Part shown: piece by piece, positions 26,178-34,938 of the stretch | How the letters are laid out: each line of letters begins with the position of its first letter | Position numbering within the stretch: the stretch's first letter is position 1 | NCBI RefSeq assembly: GCF_000238595.1 | Contig: NZ_AGTS01000083.1 | Coordinates: forward strand, 1 to 64,000 | Direction of reading: 5' to 3' | Length of the DNA stretch: 64,000 nucleotides | Source of the DNA: Acidovorax sp. NO-1 | GTDB lineage: Bacteria > Pseudomonadota > Gammaproteobacteria > Burkholderiales > Burkholderiaceae_C | Program-made: the position numbers and the translations under genes | Notes under the pieces: generated by a model | What the model was told of the DNA's origin: nothing | Databases searched by the model: none | The model's input: only the letters and a program-made list of their open reading frames with translations

Positions 26178-27959
26178 TCAAAGAGCCATGTCGGCTGGAA
26201 TGGGTACCGGAAAATCGAGCAGCATCTGCGCAAAGGCTTTGCCCTGCGAGTCCATACGAACCGAAGCGATGCCGCCGCCGCCCAGGGCTTCGTGCATCAG
26301 AAAATTCAGCGCGTGCGTGCCAGGCAGATCAAAGCGCTGCACGCTGCCCTTGACGAGGTGGGCGAACCAGGCCGCCACCGCCTGCTCGCTCAGGGCGGCG
26401 CGGATGAAAGGCAGGTAAGCGGGCTTGCGCGCCAAGATGCCGATGTTGGCGGCGTCGCCCTTGTCGCCACTGCGGCCCCAGGCCAGCTTCACCAGCGGCA
26501 CTATCCGCGTGCCGCGCGCATAGGCGTCGGCGTCAGGCAGCGGGCCGTCGACCTGGGGCAGGGTCGCCGGATCAAACGCCTGGCCGTGCCATGGCGGTGC
26601 CGCCACGGTCTGGTCGCCCATGTCGATGCTGGCGGCCACCTGTGCCTTGGGTACCAGGCAGGAGAACAGCCGCACCACCGGCTGCACCTTGGGCCGGCCG
26701 CCGGTGAAACCGGTGATGGCCGGTGCCGACATCAGGGCCAGCGGCGCCACTTCGCGCGAAAACAGTTCGAGCGCGTCCTTGACCGGGTGGCGCACGCCGA
26801 CCTTGAGCATCACTTCGCGCGCATCGGGCCGCGCGTGGGGGCCGTAGGTGTCTTCGGCGCCGATGGCCTCGACACAGGTTTCGGTGAAGTCGGGCCAACC
26901 GCGCTGCGCATAGTGGCGCCGCATGCGCGCCAGCATGGCGGCGCCCACGCGCTGCGCCTTGGCGCCGGCATCGATGCCGCCGATCATGAACAGGCTCATG
27001 GCCCGAAAGCCGTCGGCGTAGGTGATGCTGGCCTTGGCCTGGTCGGTCGGCGGCAGGCCGCGCGCGCCCTTGACCTCGACGCGGTCGGGGCCGACCTGCG
27101 TCAGTGTCACGCCGGTAAAGTCGCACACCACATCGGGCAGGATGTAGGCGCGCGGGTCGCCGATTTCATAGACCATCTGCTCGCCTACCGTGGAGGGGCA
27201 GACCAGCCCGCCCGTGCCTTCGGGCTTGGTGATGATGAAGCTGCCGTCGGCGCGGCACTCGGCGACGGGAAAACCCATGTCGTCCCAGCCCGGTACCGTG
27301 TCCCAGTCGGTGTAGTTGCCGCCGGTGGCCTGCGTGCCGCACTCGATCAGGTGACCGGCCAGGCTGCCCTGCGCGAGCAGATCGTGGTCGGCGACGGTCC
27401 AGCCAAAGGCATGGATCAGCGGCGCCAGCGTGACCGCGCTGTCGACGCAGCGGCCAGTGACCACGATGTCGGCGCCGGCCGCCAGCGCGGCCGCAATCGG
27501 GAAGGCACCCAGATAGGCGTTGGCGCTCATGACCTTTTGCGGAAACGGGCTACCTGCGAACATCTCCTGGGTGCCGGCTGCGCGCAGTGCTTCCACCTGC
27601 GGCATCAGGTCGTCACCCAGAACGGCGGCGATTTTCAGATCGACACCTTTGGCCTGGGCTGCCGCCACCAGCGCGGCGCGGCAGGCGGACGGGTTGACGC
27701 CGCCCGCGTTGGCAATGACCTTGATGCCGCGCAACTTCAGTTCCTTCATCAGGGGCTGGAGGGTGGTCACGAAATCCGGTGCATAGCCCAGTGCCGGGTC
27801 TTTGGCCTTGGCGCGGCTGAGCAGCGACATGGTGATTTCGGCCAGGTAGTCGAACACCAGGACGTCGATGTTGCCGCGCTGCACCAGTTGGGCGGCGGCG
27901 AACTCAGAGTCGCCCCAGAAGCCCGAGGCGCTGCCAATGCGAAGGGTGTCTTTTTTCAT
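26178..27959 (-). CDS. AtuA family protein (acyclic terpene utilization; DUF1446)
   Basis: A 593-residue protein with the AtuA-type N-terminal domain (RIGSASGFWGDSEFAAAQLVQRGNIDVLVFDYLAEITMS... in the first ~45 residues; also NAGGVNPSACRAALVAAAQ). A C-terminal AtuA-like ferredoxin-fold region contains LAWGRSGDKGDAANIGILAR. The family is named from Pseudomonas genes required for citronellol/geraniol growth, but its reaction is unproven. Here it sits with geranyl-CoA-carboxylase-type subunits, strengthening a link to branched isoprenoid-type acids. The gene is complete. Confidence 0.85.
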   Translation of the reverse strand: MKKDTLRIGSASGFWGDSEFAAAQLVQRGNIDVLVFDYLAEITMSLLSRAKAKDPALGYAPDFVTTLQPLMKELKLRGIKVIANAGGVNPSACRAALVAAAQAKGVDLKIAAVLGDDLMPQVEALRAAGTQEMFAGSPFPQKVMSANAYLGAFPIAAALAAGADIVVTGRCVDSAVTLAPLIHAFGWTVADHDLLAQGSLAGHLIECGTQATGGNYTDWDTVPGWDDMGFPVAECRADGSFIITKPEGTGGLVCPSTVGEQMVYEIGDPRAYILPDVVCDFTGVTLTQVGPDRVEVKGARGLPPTDQAKASITYADGFRAMSLFMIGGIDAGAKAQRVGAAMLARMRRHYAQRGWPDFTETCVEAIGAEDTYGPHARPDAREVMLKVGVRHPVKDALELFSREVAPLALMSAPAITGFTGGRPKVQPVVRLFSCLVPKAQVAASIDMGDQTVAAPPWHGQAFDPATLPQVDGPLPDADAYARGTRIVPLVKLAWGRSGDKGDAANIGILARKPAYLPFIRAALSEQAVAAWFAHLVKGSVQRFDLPGTHALNFLMHEALGGGGIASVRMDSQGKAFAQMLLDFPVPIPADMAL

Positions 27960-27989
27960 GAATGTCTCCAGTTGATTGGGGGAGTGGGG

Positions 27990-28481
27990 TCAGCGCGGGG
28001 TGGTGGCAAGACTGCGTGGCCAGAACACGCGCCAGATACCTTTGGCTGTGGCGCAGACTGTGCCATGGGCATCCAGGAACTCCCCCTCTGCAAATGCAGT
28101 CGTGCGGCTGATGCGCACCACCTTGCCGCGCGCCTCAAAGCTATCGCCCAAGGCAGCGTTGAGGAAGGTGATGTCGAGGTTGATCGTGAACTGGCGCAGC
28201 TCGAAGGGGTCAATGTCGGCCGCCTCAGGCATGTCCAGCAGCGAGGAGATGATGGCCCAGCCCAGCGCGCCGTCAAACATATAGGAGATGACGCCGCCAT
28301 TGATCACTGTGTCCGAACCGCCGCCGCCGCGTTGGGTGGGGAGGGCTTTGGGCAGTCGCACAATAGCTCTGCCCACGCCTGTTTCTTCCACTTCCAGCCC
28401 TTGCGCCTTCAGAAAGGGGTTGTCGTTCCAGCTTTTCTTGTAAGCGGCGATGCGGTCAAGGTGGGGGGCGTTGGCATTCAT
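27990..28481 (-). CDS. Hotdog-fold thioesterase (PaaI/acyl-CoA thioesterase-like)
   Basis: A 163-residue hotdog protein. The core block DTVINGGVISYMFDGALGWAIIS (about 67-89) resembles the HGG helix region of PaaI-type thioesterases, with NGG here. DITFLNAALGDSFEARGKVVR and the second strand set follow. It may hydrolyse a stalled acyl-CoA to free CoA. The start at 28481 (MNANAPHLDRIAAYKKSW) has an AGGAACC site; an upstream ATG at 28523 would overlap the next gene. The gene order places it between the Nudix-MBL fusion and the AtuA-family gene. Confidence 0.83.
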   Translation of the reverse strand: MNANAPHLDRIAAYKKSWNDNPFLKAQGLEVEETGVGRAIVRLPKALPTQRGGGGSDTVINGGVISYMFDGALGWAIISSLLDMPEAADIDPFELRQFTINLDITFLNAALGDSFEARGKVVRISRTTAFAEGEFLDAHGTVCATAKGIWRVFWPRSLATTPR

Positions 28482-28519
28482 ATGGGGTTCCTGAGGCTTG
28501 TTTAAAAATCGTAGGGGAT

Positions 28520-30160
28520 TCAAAGCATCGCCAGTTGTTCGATGCGTTGCACATGGGCCGCCAACGAACGGCGCGCCAGTGGCCAGAGCGCTGCGGGCGT
28601 GTCGTCATAGGCGAGTGGCAGCCAGTCGTCCAGGCTGCCTTGCGGGACGGCGCGCATGGCCGCCAGCACCTTGGCCTCGCGCCGCAGGCGGTGCGCCTTG
28701 AGCTGCGCAATGGACTGCGCCGCCCAGCCGATGACGTGGCCGTGCGCCGGCAGGATGAATTCGATACCGTCCTCTTCGCAGGCCTGCGCCAGGCGGTCCA
28801 GCGAATCGAGGTAGGCGCTCATGTCGCCGTCGGGCGGGTCGATGATGGTGGTGCTGCCGCTGAGAATGTGGTCGCCCGAGAACAGCAGACCGTCTTCTTC
28901 GAGGATGAGGCAGAGGTGGTTGGCGGCGTGCCCTGGGGTATGGACCACGCGCAGGGTGCTGTGGTGCTCGCCATCGTGCAGCATCAGGCGCTCGCCGTCG
29001 GCCAGCGCGCGGTCGGGGGCGAAGGCTGCTGTGGAGCGGGCGGTGGCGGCGCTGGCCAGGCCCAGCACGGGCGGCGTACGGCCCGTCAGGCGGGCGCAGG
29101 CCTGGGCCAGCGGCCGTGCGGCGGGGGAGTGGTCGGCGTGCGAGTGGGTGCAGACGATGGCCGTGATCTGGCCCGCCGTGAACGCCAGCAGGCGCTCGAT
29201 ATGGTCGTTCAGCAAGGGGCCCGGATCGATGACGATGTAGCCACTGGCCGCGTCACCCACGATGTAGCTGTTGGTGCCGGGGCCGGTCATGACGCTGGCG
29301 TTGGGGGCGGTGAGGCGATGCAGGTTCCGCAGCAGGGGCACCGGCCGTTCGTGCTGCCAGTCCAGCGCATGTTCCAGTTGTCCGGATGGGCACACCAGCG
29401 CGAGCTCGGCGTAGGGCAGGTCCTGCTCCATGAAGCGCTGCGGTTGACCGCCGACCAGACCACCACGGGGGGTGGAGTTCCACAGTGGTTCGTCCTCGGT
29501 GCAGGCCGCCAGGGCCTGCCCGGCCTGTTCGAAGGCCGACAGCCAGTGCAGGGTGCGGATGGTGGGGAAGATCATGAAGAAGTTGCCGGCCTGGTGCTGC
29601 GCCAGCGCATCCTGGGGCCGGACCCAGACCGGCTCGAACTGCTCCATTTCGTCGGCCACCGGTTCCTGCTGGTCGGGCATCAGCGCAGCGAAGAAGACGG
29701 TGTCGAAACGCTTGGGCACGCTGCGGTCCGTGGTCCAGCAGGCCAGCATGCGCGCCTGATCGACCGCCAGTGACCAGCCCTGGGCTTGCAGTTGCGGGTA
29801 CAGCGCCCGGCTGCGGTCCAGCGCTTGAAGGTGGGTGCGGGTGATGGGCCTGCCATCGGCCTGCACGGCCAGCAGGATGCCCAGTTCCTCGAAGGTTTCC
29901 CGCAGCGCCGCCAGCGCCGCCGTGCGGTAGCGTCCGCCCGCGTCGGGGGCGCGCGCCAGCGTGTGTGTCTGGTGGTCGTCGGCGTCCACTCGCCCGCCGG
30001 GGAACACATAGGCGCCGGGCAAGAAGCTGGCGTTTGGCGAGCGCCGGGTCATCAGCACTTCGACGCCCAGCGCTCCGTCACGCAGCAGCAGCAGGGTGGC
30101 CGCTGGGTGCGCCACGGCCGGTTCTTTGCGGGGGTGCAGTTGCAGGGTGGGGCGGGCCAT
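28520..30160 (-). CDS. Fused Nudix hydrolase / metallo-beta-lactamase-fold protein
   Basis: A 546-residue two-domain protein. Residues ~15-235 form a Nudix-like domain (FLPGAYVFPGGRVDADD, then ALRETFEELGILLAV); the Nudix box has an insertion between its G and RExxEE parts. Residues ~285-510 form an MBL-fold domain with the zinc ligands THSHADH, a later HTPGHAANH, SGDHIL and a C-terminal PAHGHVIG. It may remove a CoA- or nucleotide-type by-product and hydrolyse a thioester or lactone. The combination within an acyl-CoA gene string suggests metabolite repair or CoA-ester turnover, but no substrate is known. Confidence 0.85.
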   Translation of the reverse strand: MARPTLQLHPRKEPAVAHPAATLLLLRDGALGVEVLMTRRSPNASFLPGAYVFPGGRVDADDHQTHTLARAPDAGGRYRTAALAALRETFEELGILLAVQADGRPITRTHLQALDRSRALYPQLQAQGWSLAVDQARMLACWTTDRSVPKRFDTVFFAALMPDQQEPVADEMEQFEPVWVRPQDALAQHQAGNFFMIFPTIRTLHWLSAFEQAGQALAACTEDEPLWNSTPRGGLVGGQPQRFMEQDLPYAELALVCPSGQLEHALDWQHERPVPLLRNLHRLTAPNASVMTGPGTNSYIVGDAASGYIVIDPGPLLNDHIERLLAFTAGQITAIVCTHSHADHSPAARPLAQACARLTGRTPPVLGLASAATARSTAAFAPDRALADGERLMLHDGEHHSTLRVVHTPGHAANHLCLILEEDGLLFSGDHILSGSTTIIDPPDGDMSAYLDSLDRLAQACEEDGIEFILPAHGHVIGWAAQSIAQLKAHRLRREAKVLAAMRAVPQGSLDDWLPLAYDDTPAALWPLARRSLAAHVQRIEQLAML

Positions 30161-30191
30161 GGCGGTGTTCCTTGCGCGGGGGATGGGGGCT

Positions 30192-31622
30192 CTACGCGCT
30201 GGCCGAATGGGTGCGCAGCAAGGCGTCGAGTGTGCTTTCCAGGTGGGTGAGGGAATTGCATTCGCGCGCGATGTGGCAATAGGGCGCGTAGCGCTTCATC
30301 TCCGAATCGCCCAGGCCCCAGAACGAGGTGGGCTCGGGATTGAGCCAGATCACCCGGCGCGCGCGCTCATAAAGCTGCTTCATGACCTCGACATGCGCCT
30401 CGCCGCGGTTGTTGCGCGCGTCGCCCAGGATCAGCACCGTGGTGCGGCGGTCGATGTCGCCCAGCAATTGTTCTTCAATATCGAGCAGGGTTTGACCGTA
30501 GTCGGTGCCGCTGCCGCCCACGGCCTGCATCACTTTGTCGACCGCTTGCTCGACCGGCAGCAGCTCGAAGGTGTCGCTCACGTCCACCAGGTGGTTGGTG
30601 AAGGCGAAACTGCGCACGTCGCTGACCTGCTCGCCCAGGCTGTGCAGGAACAGCAGCAGAAAGCGCGCGTACTGGCGCACCGAGCCGCTGACGTCGCAGA
30701 TCGCCACCACGCGTGGCCGATCCACCACCTTGGAGCGCCAGAAGGTCTCGAACATCACGCCGTCGTAGGCCGCGTTCTTGCGCAGGGTCTTGCGGAAGTC
30801 GAGCTGGCCGCGCACCCGCTGCTTCTTGCGCCGCGAGTGGCGATCAGCCAGCCGCTTGGCGATTTTGCTGACGATGACGTGCATGCGCGCGAAATCGCGC
30901 TTTTCGATGTTGGAGAGCTTTTGCGTTTGCAGGAAGTCGTCGTGCAACTGGCGCGTCGGGGCCGTGCCGAAGAGCGCGAGTTTGCGTTCGACAAAATTGC
31001 GAACCTCCTCGAACAATTTTTTGCGCGCCAGTTCAAGCTCCTCGGCGCGCTCGGGCGCCAGCGTCTGGCGTTTGGCGTCAGAGATTTCGCGGTCCAGCAG
31101 TTCCAGGCCCATGGCCTGCTGGATCTTCTGGGTGTAAAAACCCTTTTGCGTGAAGAACCAGATGTCGGTCAGGCCCACCTCGCGCGCGGCTTCCTGCATG
31201 CGCTTGGCCAGCGCCGCCGAGTCGCCCGACAGCAACAACTGCGACAAGGCCTGGCCGCCGCTGCCCTGGCAACCGCCCGGCCCGCCGGAGCCGGTGGCTG
31301 TCTGGTTTTTGGGGCTTTGCTCGGGCGGGTCTTGCGCTGGTGTGGCGTCGGCGCCGGGTTGGACGCCGGGCCGGACCGCGCCGCCAGGGGCTGCCAGGTT
31401 TTCAAAAGAGCCGAAACGAAAGAAACGGTCAAAGGCCTCGTCGAACAGGGCGCGGTCGACCGTGGTCTTGGCCAGCGTGGTGCCCAGCGCGCTCTTGAGC
31501 AGGGCGCGGTCGCTCCAACCCACCAGTTCGACGGCACGCGCCGCATCGACCTGGGCGTTGAGATGGATTTCAAGGTCGCTGCCGCGCAGCGCCTTGAAAA
31601 AGTCTTCAAGCGTGGCTTGCAC
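30192..31622 (-). CDS. VWA domain protein, CoxE-like
   Basis: A 476-residue protein. The N-terminal half is helical and charged. The C-terminal half is a von Willebrand factor A domain of the CoxE type with the metal-ion site DVSGS (in VVAICDVSGSVRQYARF) and GTDYGQTL. Start GTG 31622 is preferred because GGAGAG lies five bases upstream; an ATG at 31637 has no suitable spacing. It overlaps the end of the MoxR gene by 17 bases. MoxR/CoxE-type pairs act as chaperones that insert cofactors or remodel partner enzymes. No molybdenum enzyme is present here, so the client is unknown. Confidence 0.85.
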   Translation of the reverse strand: MQATLEDFFKALRGSDLEIHLNAQVDAARAVELVGWSDRALLKSALGTTLAKTTVDRALFDEAFDRFFRFGSFENLAAPGGAVRPGVQPGADATPAQDPPEQSPKNQTATGSGGPGGCQGSGGQALSQLLLSGDSAALAKRMQEAAREVGLTDIWFFTQKGFYTQKIQQAMGLELLDREISDAKRQTLAPERAEELELARKKLFEEVRNFVERKLALFGTAPTRQLHDDFLQTQKLSNIEKRDFARMHVIVSKIAKRLADRHSRRKKQRVRGQLDFRKTLRKNAAYDGVMFETFWRSKVVDRPRVVAICDVSGSVRQYARFLLLFLHSLGEQVSDVRSFAFTNHLVDVSDTFELLPVEQAVDKVMQAVGGSGTDYGQTLLDIEEQLLGDIDRRTTVLILGDARNNRGEAHVEVMKQLYERARRVIWLNPEPTSFWGLGDSEMKRYAPYCHIARECNSLTHLESTLDALLRTHSASA

Positions 31623-32574
31623 GGGGACTCTCCGCATCCTTGCGCGCTTGTTGCAGCAGGGTGGACATCTGCTCGTTGGCGGTGGCGATGTCTTGCTCGA
31701 ACTTGAGGAAGACATTGAGCGTGTCGCGCACCACGTCCAGGTTCAGGTGTTCGGCGTGCAGCAGCAGCAGCGTCTTGGCCCAGTCGATGGTTTCGCTGAC
31801 CGAGGGCAGTTTTTTCAGGTCCAACTGGCGCACCGCCTGGATGAAGGCCACCAGCTCCCGGTTCAGTGTTACCGACAGGCCGGGCACGCGCCGCTCCAGG
31901 ATGCGCCGCTCCAGCGCGGCTTTGGGGAAGGAGATGTGCAGGTGCAGGCAGCGGCGCTTGAGCGCGTCGCTCATTTCGCGCGTGTTGTTGCTGGTGAGAA
32001 AGACGAGGGGCTTGACCTTGGCCTTGATGGTGCCGAGTTCGGGTACCGAGACCTGGTAGTCGGACAGCACTTCGAGCAGGAAGGCCTCGAATTCGGGGTC
32101 GGACTTGTCGATCTCGTCGATCAGCAGCACGCAGCCGCGCTCCTGGTGCAAGGCCTGGTAGAGCGGGCGCGGTTCGAGGAAATGCTCGCTGAAAAACAGG
32201 TCGTCGTGCGCATGCAGCTTGTCCATGGAGGCGGCCAGGCCGACGGCGCCCTGCATCATCTCGCCCAGCTTGTCCTTGAGCAGTTGCGTGTAGAGCAATT
32301 GCTTGCCGTATTTCCACTCGTACAAAGCCTTGGATTCGTCCAGGCCTTCGTAACACTGCATGCGGATCAGGGGCACGTCGAGAATCTCGGCCATGCCCTT
32401 GGCCAGTTCGGTCTTGCCGACGCCGGCCGGGCCTTCGACCAGGATCGGCTTTTCCAGGTTGAAGCCCAGATAGACCGAGGTGGAGATTTCGCGGCTGGCG
32501 ATGTAGTCGACCGAGGCGAAGGCTTTGGCGACTAGGTCAACGGAATCAAAGTGGGCTTGGTGCAGTGATTTCAT
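31606..32574 (-). CDS. MoxR family AAA+ ATPase
   Basis: A 322-residue AAA+ ATPase with Walker A GPAGVGKTE (about 48-56), Walker B LLIDEIDKSD, sensor-1 LVFLTSNNTREMSDALKRRC and a C-terminal lid. It resembles CoxD/MoxR proteins that couple ATP hydrolysis to maturation of a partner enzyme with a VWA protein. Its start lies inside the end of the upstream acyl-CoA dehydrogenase gene (29-base overlap) and its stop lies inside the VWA gene, so all three are coupled. The partner is likely one of the catabolic enzymes, but this is not shown. Confidence 0.9.
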   Translation of the reverse strand: MKSLHQAHFDSVDLVAKAFASVDYIASREISTSVYLGFNLEKPILVEGPAGVGKTELAKGMAEILDVPLIRMQCYEGLDESKALYEWKYGKQLLYTQLLKDKLGEMMQGAVGLAASMDKLHAHDDLFFSEHFLEPRPLYQALHQERGCVLLIDEIDKSDPEFEAFLLEVLSDYQVSVPELGTIKAKVKPLVFLTSNNTREMSDALKRRCLHLHISFPKAALERRILERRVPGLSVTLNRELVAFIQAVRQLDLKKLPSVSETIDWAKTLLLLHAEHLNLDVVRDTLNVFLKFEQDIATANEQMSTLLQQARKDAESPRASHA

Positions 32575-33706
32575 GGGTTGTCGTTGATTTCAAAAGGGTT
32601 TCTCCGGCCTGGAATTGCCGGGATTCGGCGATGCTGCGGGCGATGCCCTGCACCAGGCGCAGGTCGCGCGCCAGGGTGAGCAGGGCCGGTTCATGGTCGT
32701 CCAGGGCTGCGGCAAAGGATTCACAGGTGCCTTGCCAGCGATCAAACAGGCGGCGCGCGCCCAGGTTGAACGCCGCCAGCGCCTCGTTGGGGCCATGCTG
32801 GTCCAGGTGCTGAGCGGCATGGCGTGCCACGGGCGAGAGGGCATCGAGTTCGAGTTGCAAGCCACCCAGGTCCCGGGTCAAAGCCGGCGTGCGGGCTGCA
32901 TGGCGAAACCAGCGTGCCAGGGTATCCAGCTCGGCTTGCATGGCGCCGAGCATCGGGCCCAGCAGCAGCGCGTCTTCGATCGCGCGCAGTGGCCGCGCGA
33001 TGGTGTCGAAAGCCTGCCCAAGCTCGCCCAGGCGCTGGCTTTGCGGCACCCGGCAGCCGACCAGGCGCAGGCCGCAATGGCCGAGCGGCGCCAGTCCGCG
33101 CACTTTGTCGTCCAGCTCGCGGGTCAGCCCCGGTGTGTTGGCTTCAACGACGAAGGCATCGAAGCGCTTGCGCCCTTCGTGTTCGCCGCTGACGGCCAGC
33201 ACGATGATGGCATCGGCGGCCGGGCCGTTGCTGACGAAGGCCTTGTGGCCGTCAAGAAGCCATTCGTCGCCGTCCCGCACCGCACGGCAGCTCAGGTGTT
33301 TGGGGTGTGCGCCCGTGCCGGGCTCGGAGATCGCGAGTGCCAGCAGGGTGTCGCCGACCGCTATGGATTGCAGCAGCGCACGATGCCGGTCGCTGCGCAG
33401 ATTCGGCGCCAGCACGAAGCGCGCCAGCATTTGCTGCATCATCCACGCCATGCCCAGCCCCAGACTGGCGGATTCCCGGGCGACGATGCCGGCCACAGTA
33501 CTGACCAGCGCGGCGTCCGCTACGGGCGCCCCACCGTCGCTGTCGAAGCCCACGCCGAGCAGGCCGCTGGCGCCGAGGTGGCGCCACCAGGCGCGGGGGA
33601 AGCCGTGCGCGCAGTCAGGCGCTGGCGCGTTCGCCAGGGCCAGGCGCATGGCCTCGGGCAGCGCCGGGTCCGACTTGGGTTGCTCAGGGGATTGAGAGCG
33701 GCTCAT
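32546..33706 (-). CDS. Divergent acyl-CoA dehydrogenase-like protein
   Basis: A 386-residue protein of the ACAD fold, with LLALAISEPGTGAHPKHLSCRAVRDGDEWLLDGHKAFVSNGPAADAI as the flavin/substrate region. The C-terminal helical domain has drifted: the GGxG-type FAD/dimer motif and the usual catalytic-Glu segment are not recognisable. It follows a standard ACAD by 13 bases. Such adjacent pairs of complete and incomplete ACADs form alpha2-beta2 enzymes in steroid side-chain catabolism, so this could be the non-catalytic partner. The start at 33706 gives MSRSQSPEQP; an upstream ATG at 33736 would overlap the preceding gene. Confidence 0.8.
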   Translation of the reverse strand: MSRSQSPEQPKSDPALPEAMRLALANAPAPDCAHGFPRAWWRHLGASGLLGVGFDSDGGAPVADAALVSTVAGIVARESASLGLGMAWMMQQMLARFVLAPNLRSDRHRALLQSIAVGDTLLALAISEPGTGAHPKHLSCRAVRDGDEWLLDGHKAFVSNGPAADAIIVLAVSGEHEGRKRFDAFVVEANTPGLTRELDDKVRGLAPLGHCGLRLVGCRVPQSQRLGELGQAFDTIARPLRAIEDALLLGPMLGAMQAELDTLARWFRHAARTPALTRDLGGLQLELDALSPVARHAAQHLDQHGPNEALAAFNLGARRLFDRWQGTCESFAAALDDHEPALLTLARDLRLVQGIARSIAESRQFQAGETLLKSTTTHEITAPSPL

Positions 33707-33719
33707 AGGTCCATCCAGA

Positions 33720-34883
33720 TCAGGCGTAAAACCCAAGCTGTCGCGCCGCCAGGTCGCGCATCACTTCTTCGGCGCCGCCACCGATGGCGTTGACCTTGAC
33801 TTCGCGGTAAATGCGCTCCACCTTGACGCCGCGCATGAAACCGGCGCCGCCGTGCAGTTGCACCGCCTCGCTGGCGCAATAGGCCATGGTCTGGGTGGCC
33901 TGGTTTTTCAGCAGGCAGATTTCGCCCACCGGCGTGTCGCCCTCTTCGACGCGCCAGGCGAGCAATTCCAGCAGGGCCTGGGTCGCCTCGACGCGCATGG
34001 CCATGTCGGCGAGTTTGTGGCGGGTGACCTGCTGGTCGATCAACTTGCCGCCAAACATCTCGCGCTCACGCGACCAGGCCAGCGCCTCGTCCAGGCAGAC
34101 ACGGGCAAAACCGTTGGCGCCGGCGGCGAGAAAGATGCGCTCGCGGTTGAAATTCTTCATGATGGCTTTGAAGCCCTGGTTTTCCACCCCCACCAGGTTC
34201 TCCACCGGCACGCGGCAGTTGTCGAAATACAGGGTGGCGGTGTCGGAGCACCACCAGCCCATTTTTCTCAAGGGCGTTTGCGTAAAGCCGGGCGTGCCTT
34301 TCTCGATCAGCAGCAGCGACACGCCGCCCGGCCCCGGCCCGCCGGTGCGCACCGCCACGGTGTAGAAGTCGGCGCGCATGCCGGAGGTGATGAAGGTTTT
34401 CGAGCCGTTGACGACGTAGTGGTCGCCATCCCGGCGCGCCGTGGTCTTGAGGTTGGCCACGTCCGAACCGCCGGAGGGTTCGGTGATGCCGAGTGCGCTG
34501 ATCTTCTCGCCCCGCAGCACCGGCGGCAAGACGCGCTGCTGGAGCGCCTCGCTGCCCACGTTGACGATGGGCGGGCAGCCGATGGTGTGCGACAGCAGAC
34601 TCGCCAGCACACCGCCAGCACCGCAACGCGCCAGTTCCTGCGCGGCGATGATGGTCATGAACAGGTCGCCGTTGTTGCCGCCATGGCTTTGCGGAAAGCC
34701 CAGGCCCAGCAGGCCGATTTCGGCCGCCTTGCGGTACAGATCGACAGGAAAGGACTCGGCTTCGTCCCAGGCATCCACGTGCGGACTGATTTCTCGGGCG
34801 ACGAAGCGGCGCATCGCATCGCGGAACGCCAGGTGCTCGGGCGTATAGAAGGGACTCTTGGCAGGCAGGGTTTCGGCAGGCAT
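33720..34883 (-). CDS. Acyl-CoA dehydrogenase
   Basis: A 387-residue flavoprotein with SALGITEPSGGSDVANLKTT, YVVNGSKTFITSGMRADFYTV, LYFDNCRVPVENLVG, ERIFLAAGANGFARVCLDEALAW and QLHGGAGFMRGVKVERIYREVKVNAIGGGAEEVM, which carries the expected C-terminal Glu. It resembles long- or branched-chain ACADs and citronellyl-CoA-dehydrogenase-like enzymes. It starts 55 bases after the carboxylase alpha gene and precedes the divergent ACAD. Confidence 0.9.
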   Translation of the reverse strand: MPAETLPAKSPFYTPEHLAFRDAMRRFVAREISPHVDAWDEAESFPVDLYRKAAEIGLLGLGFPQSHGGNNGDLFMTIIAAQELARCGAGGVLASLLSHTIGCPPIVNVGSEALQQRVLPPVLRGEKISALGITEPSGGSDVANLKTTARRDGDHYVVNGSKTFITSGMRADFYTVAVRTGGPGPGGVSLLLIEKGTPGFTQTPLRKMGWWCSDTATLYFDNCRVPVENLVGVENQGFKAIMKNFNRERIFLAAGANGFARVCLDEALAWSREREMFGGKLIDQQVTRHKLADMAMRVEATQALLELLAWRVEEGDTPVGEICLLKNQATQTMAYCASEAVQLHGGAGFMRGVKVERIYREVKVNAIGGGAEEVMRDLAARQLGFYA

Positions 34884-34938
34884 GGGTATTACTCCTCGTG
34901 GGTGTGGCGGATGTCGTGCGTGCAGGGCGGTGCGCGCC

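Noticed and set aside
26292-28505. A 737-codon open frame on the plus strand across the AtuA-family gene
   Set aside because: The protein is low-complexity His/Arg/Ala-rich, as expected from an antisense shadow. The minus-strand genes show clear family motifs.
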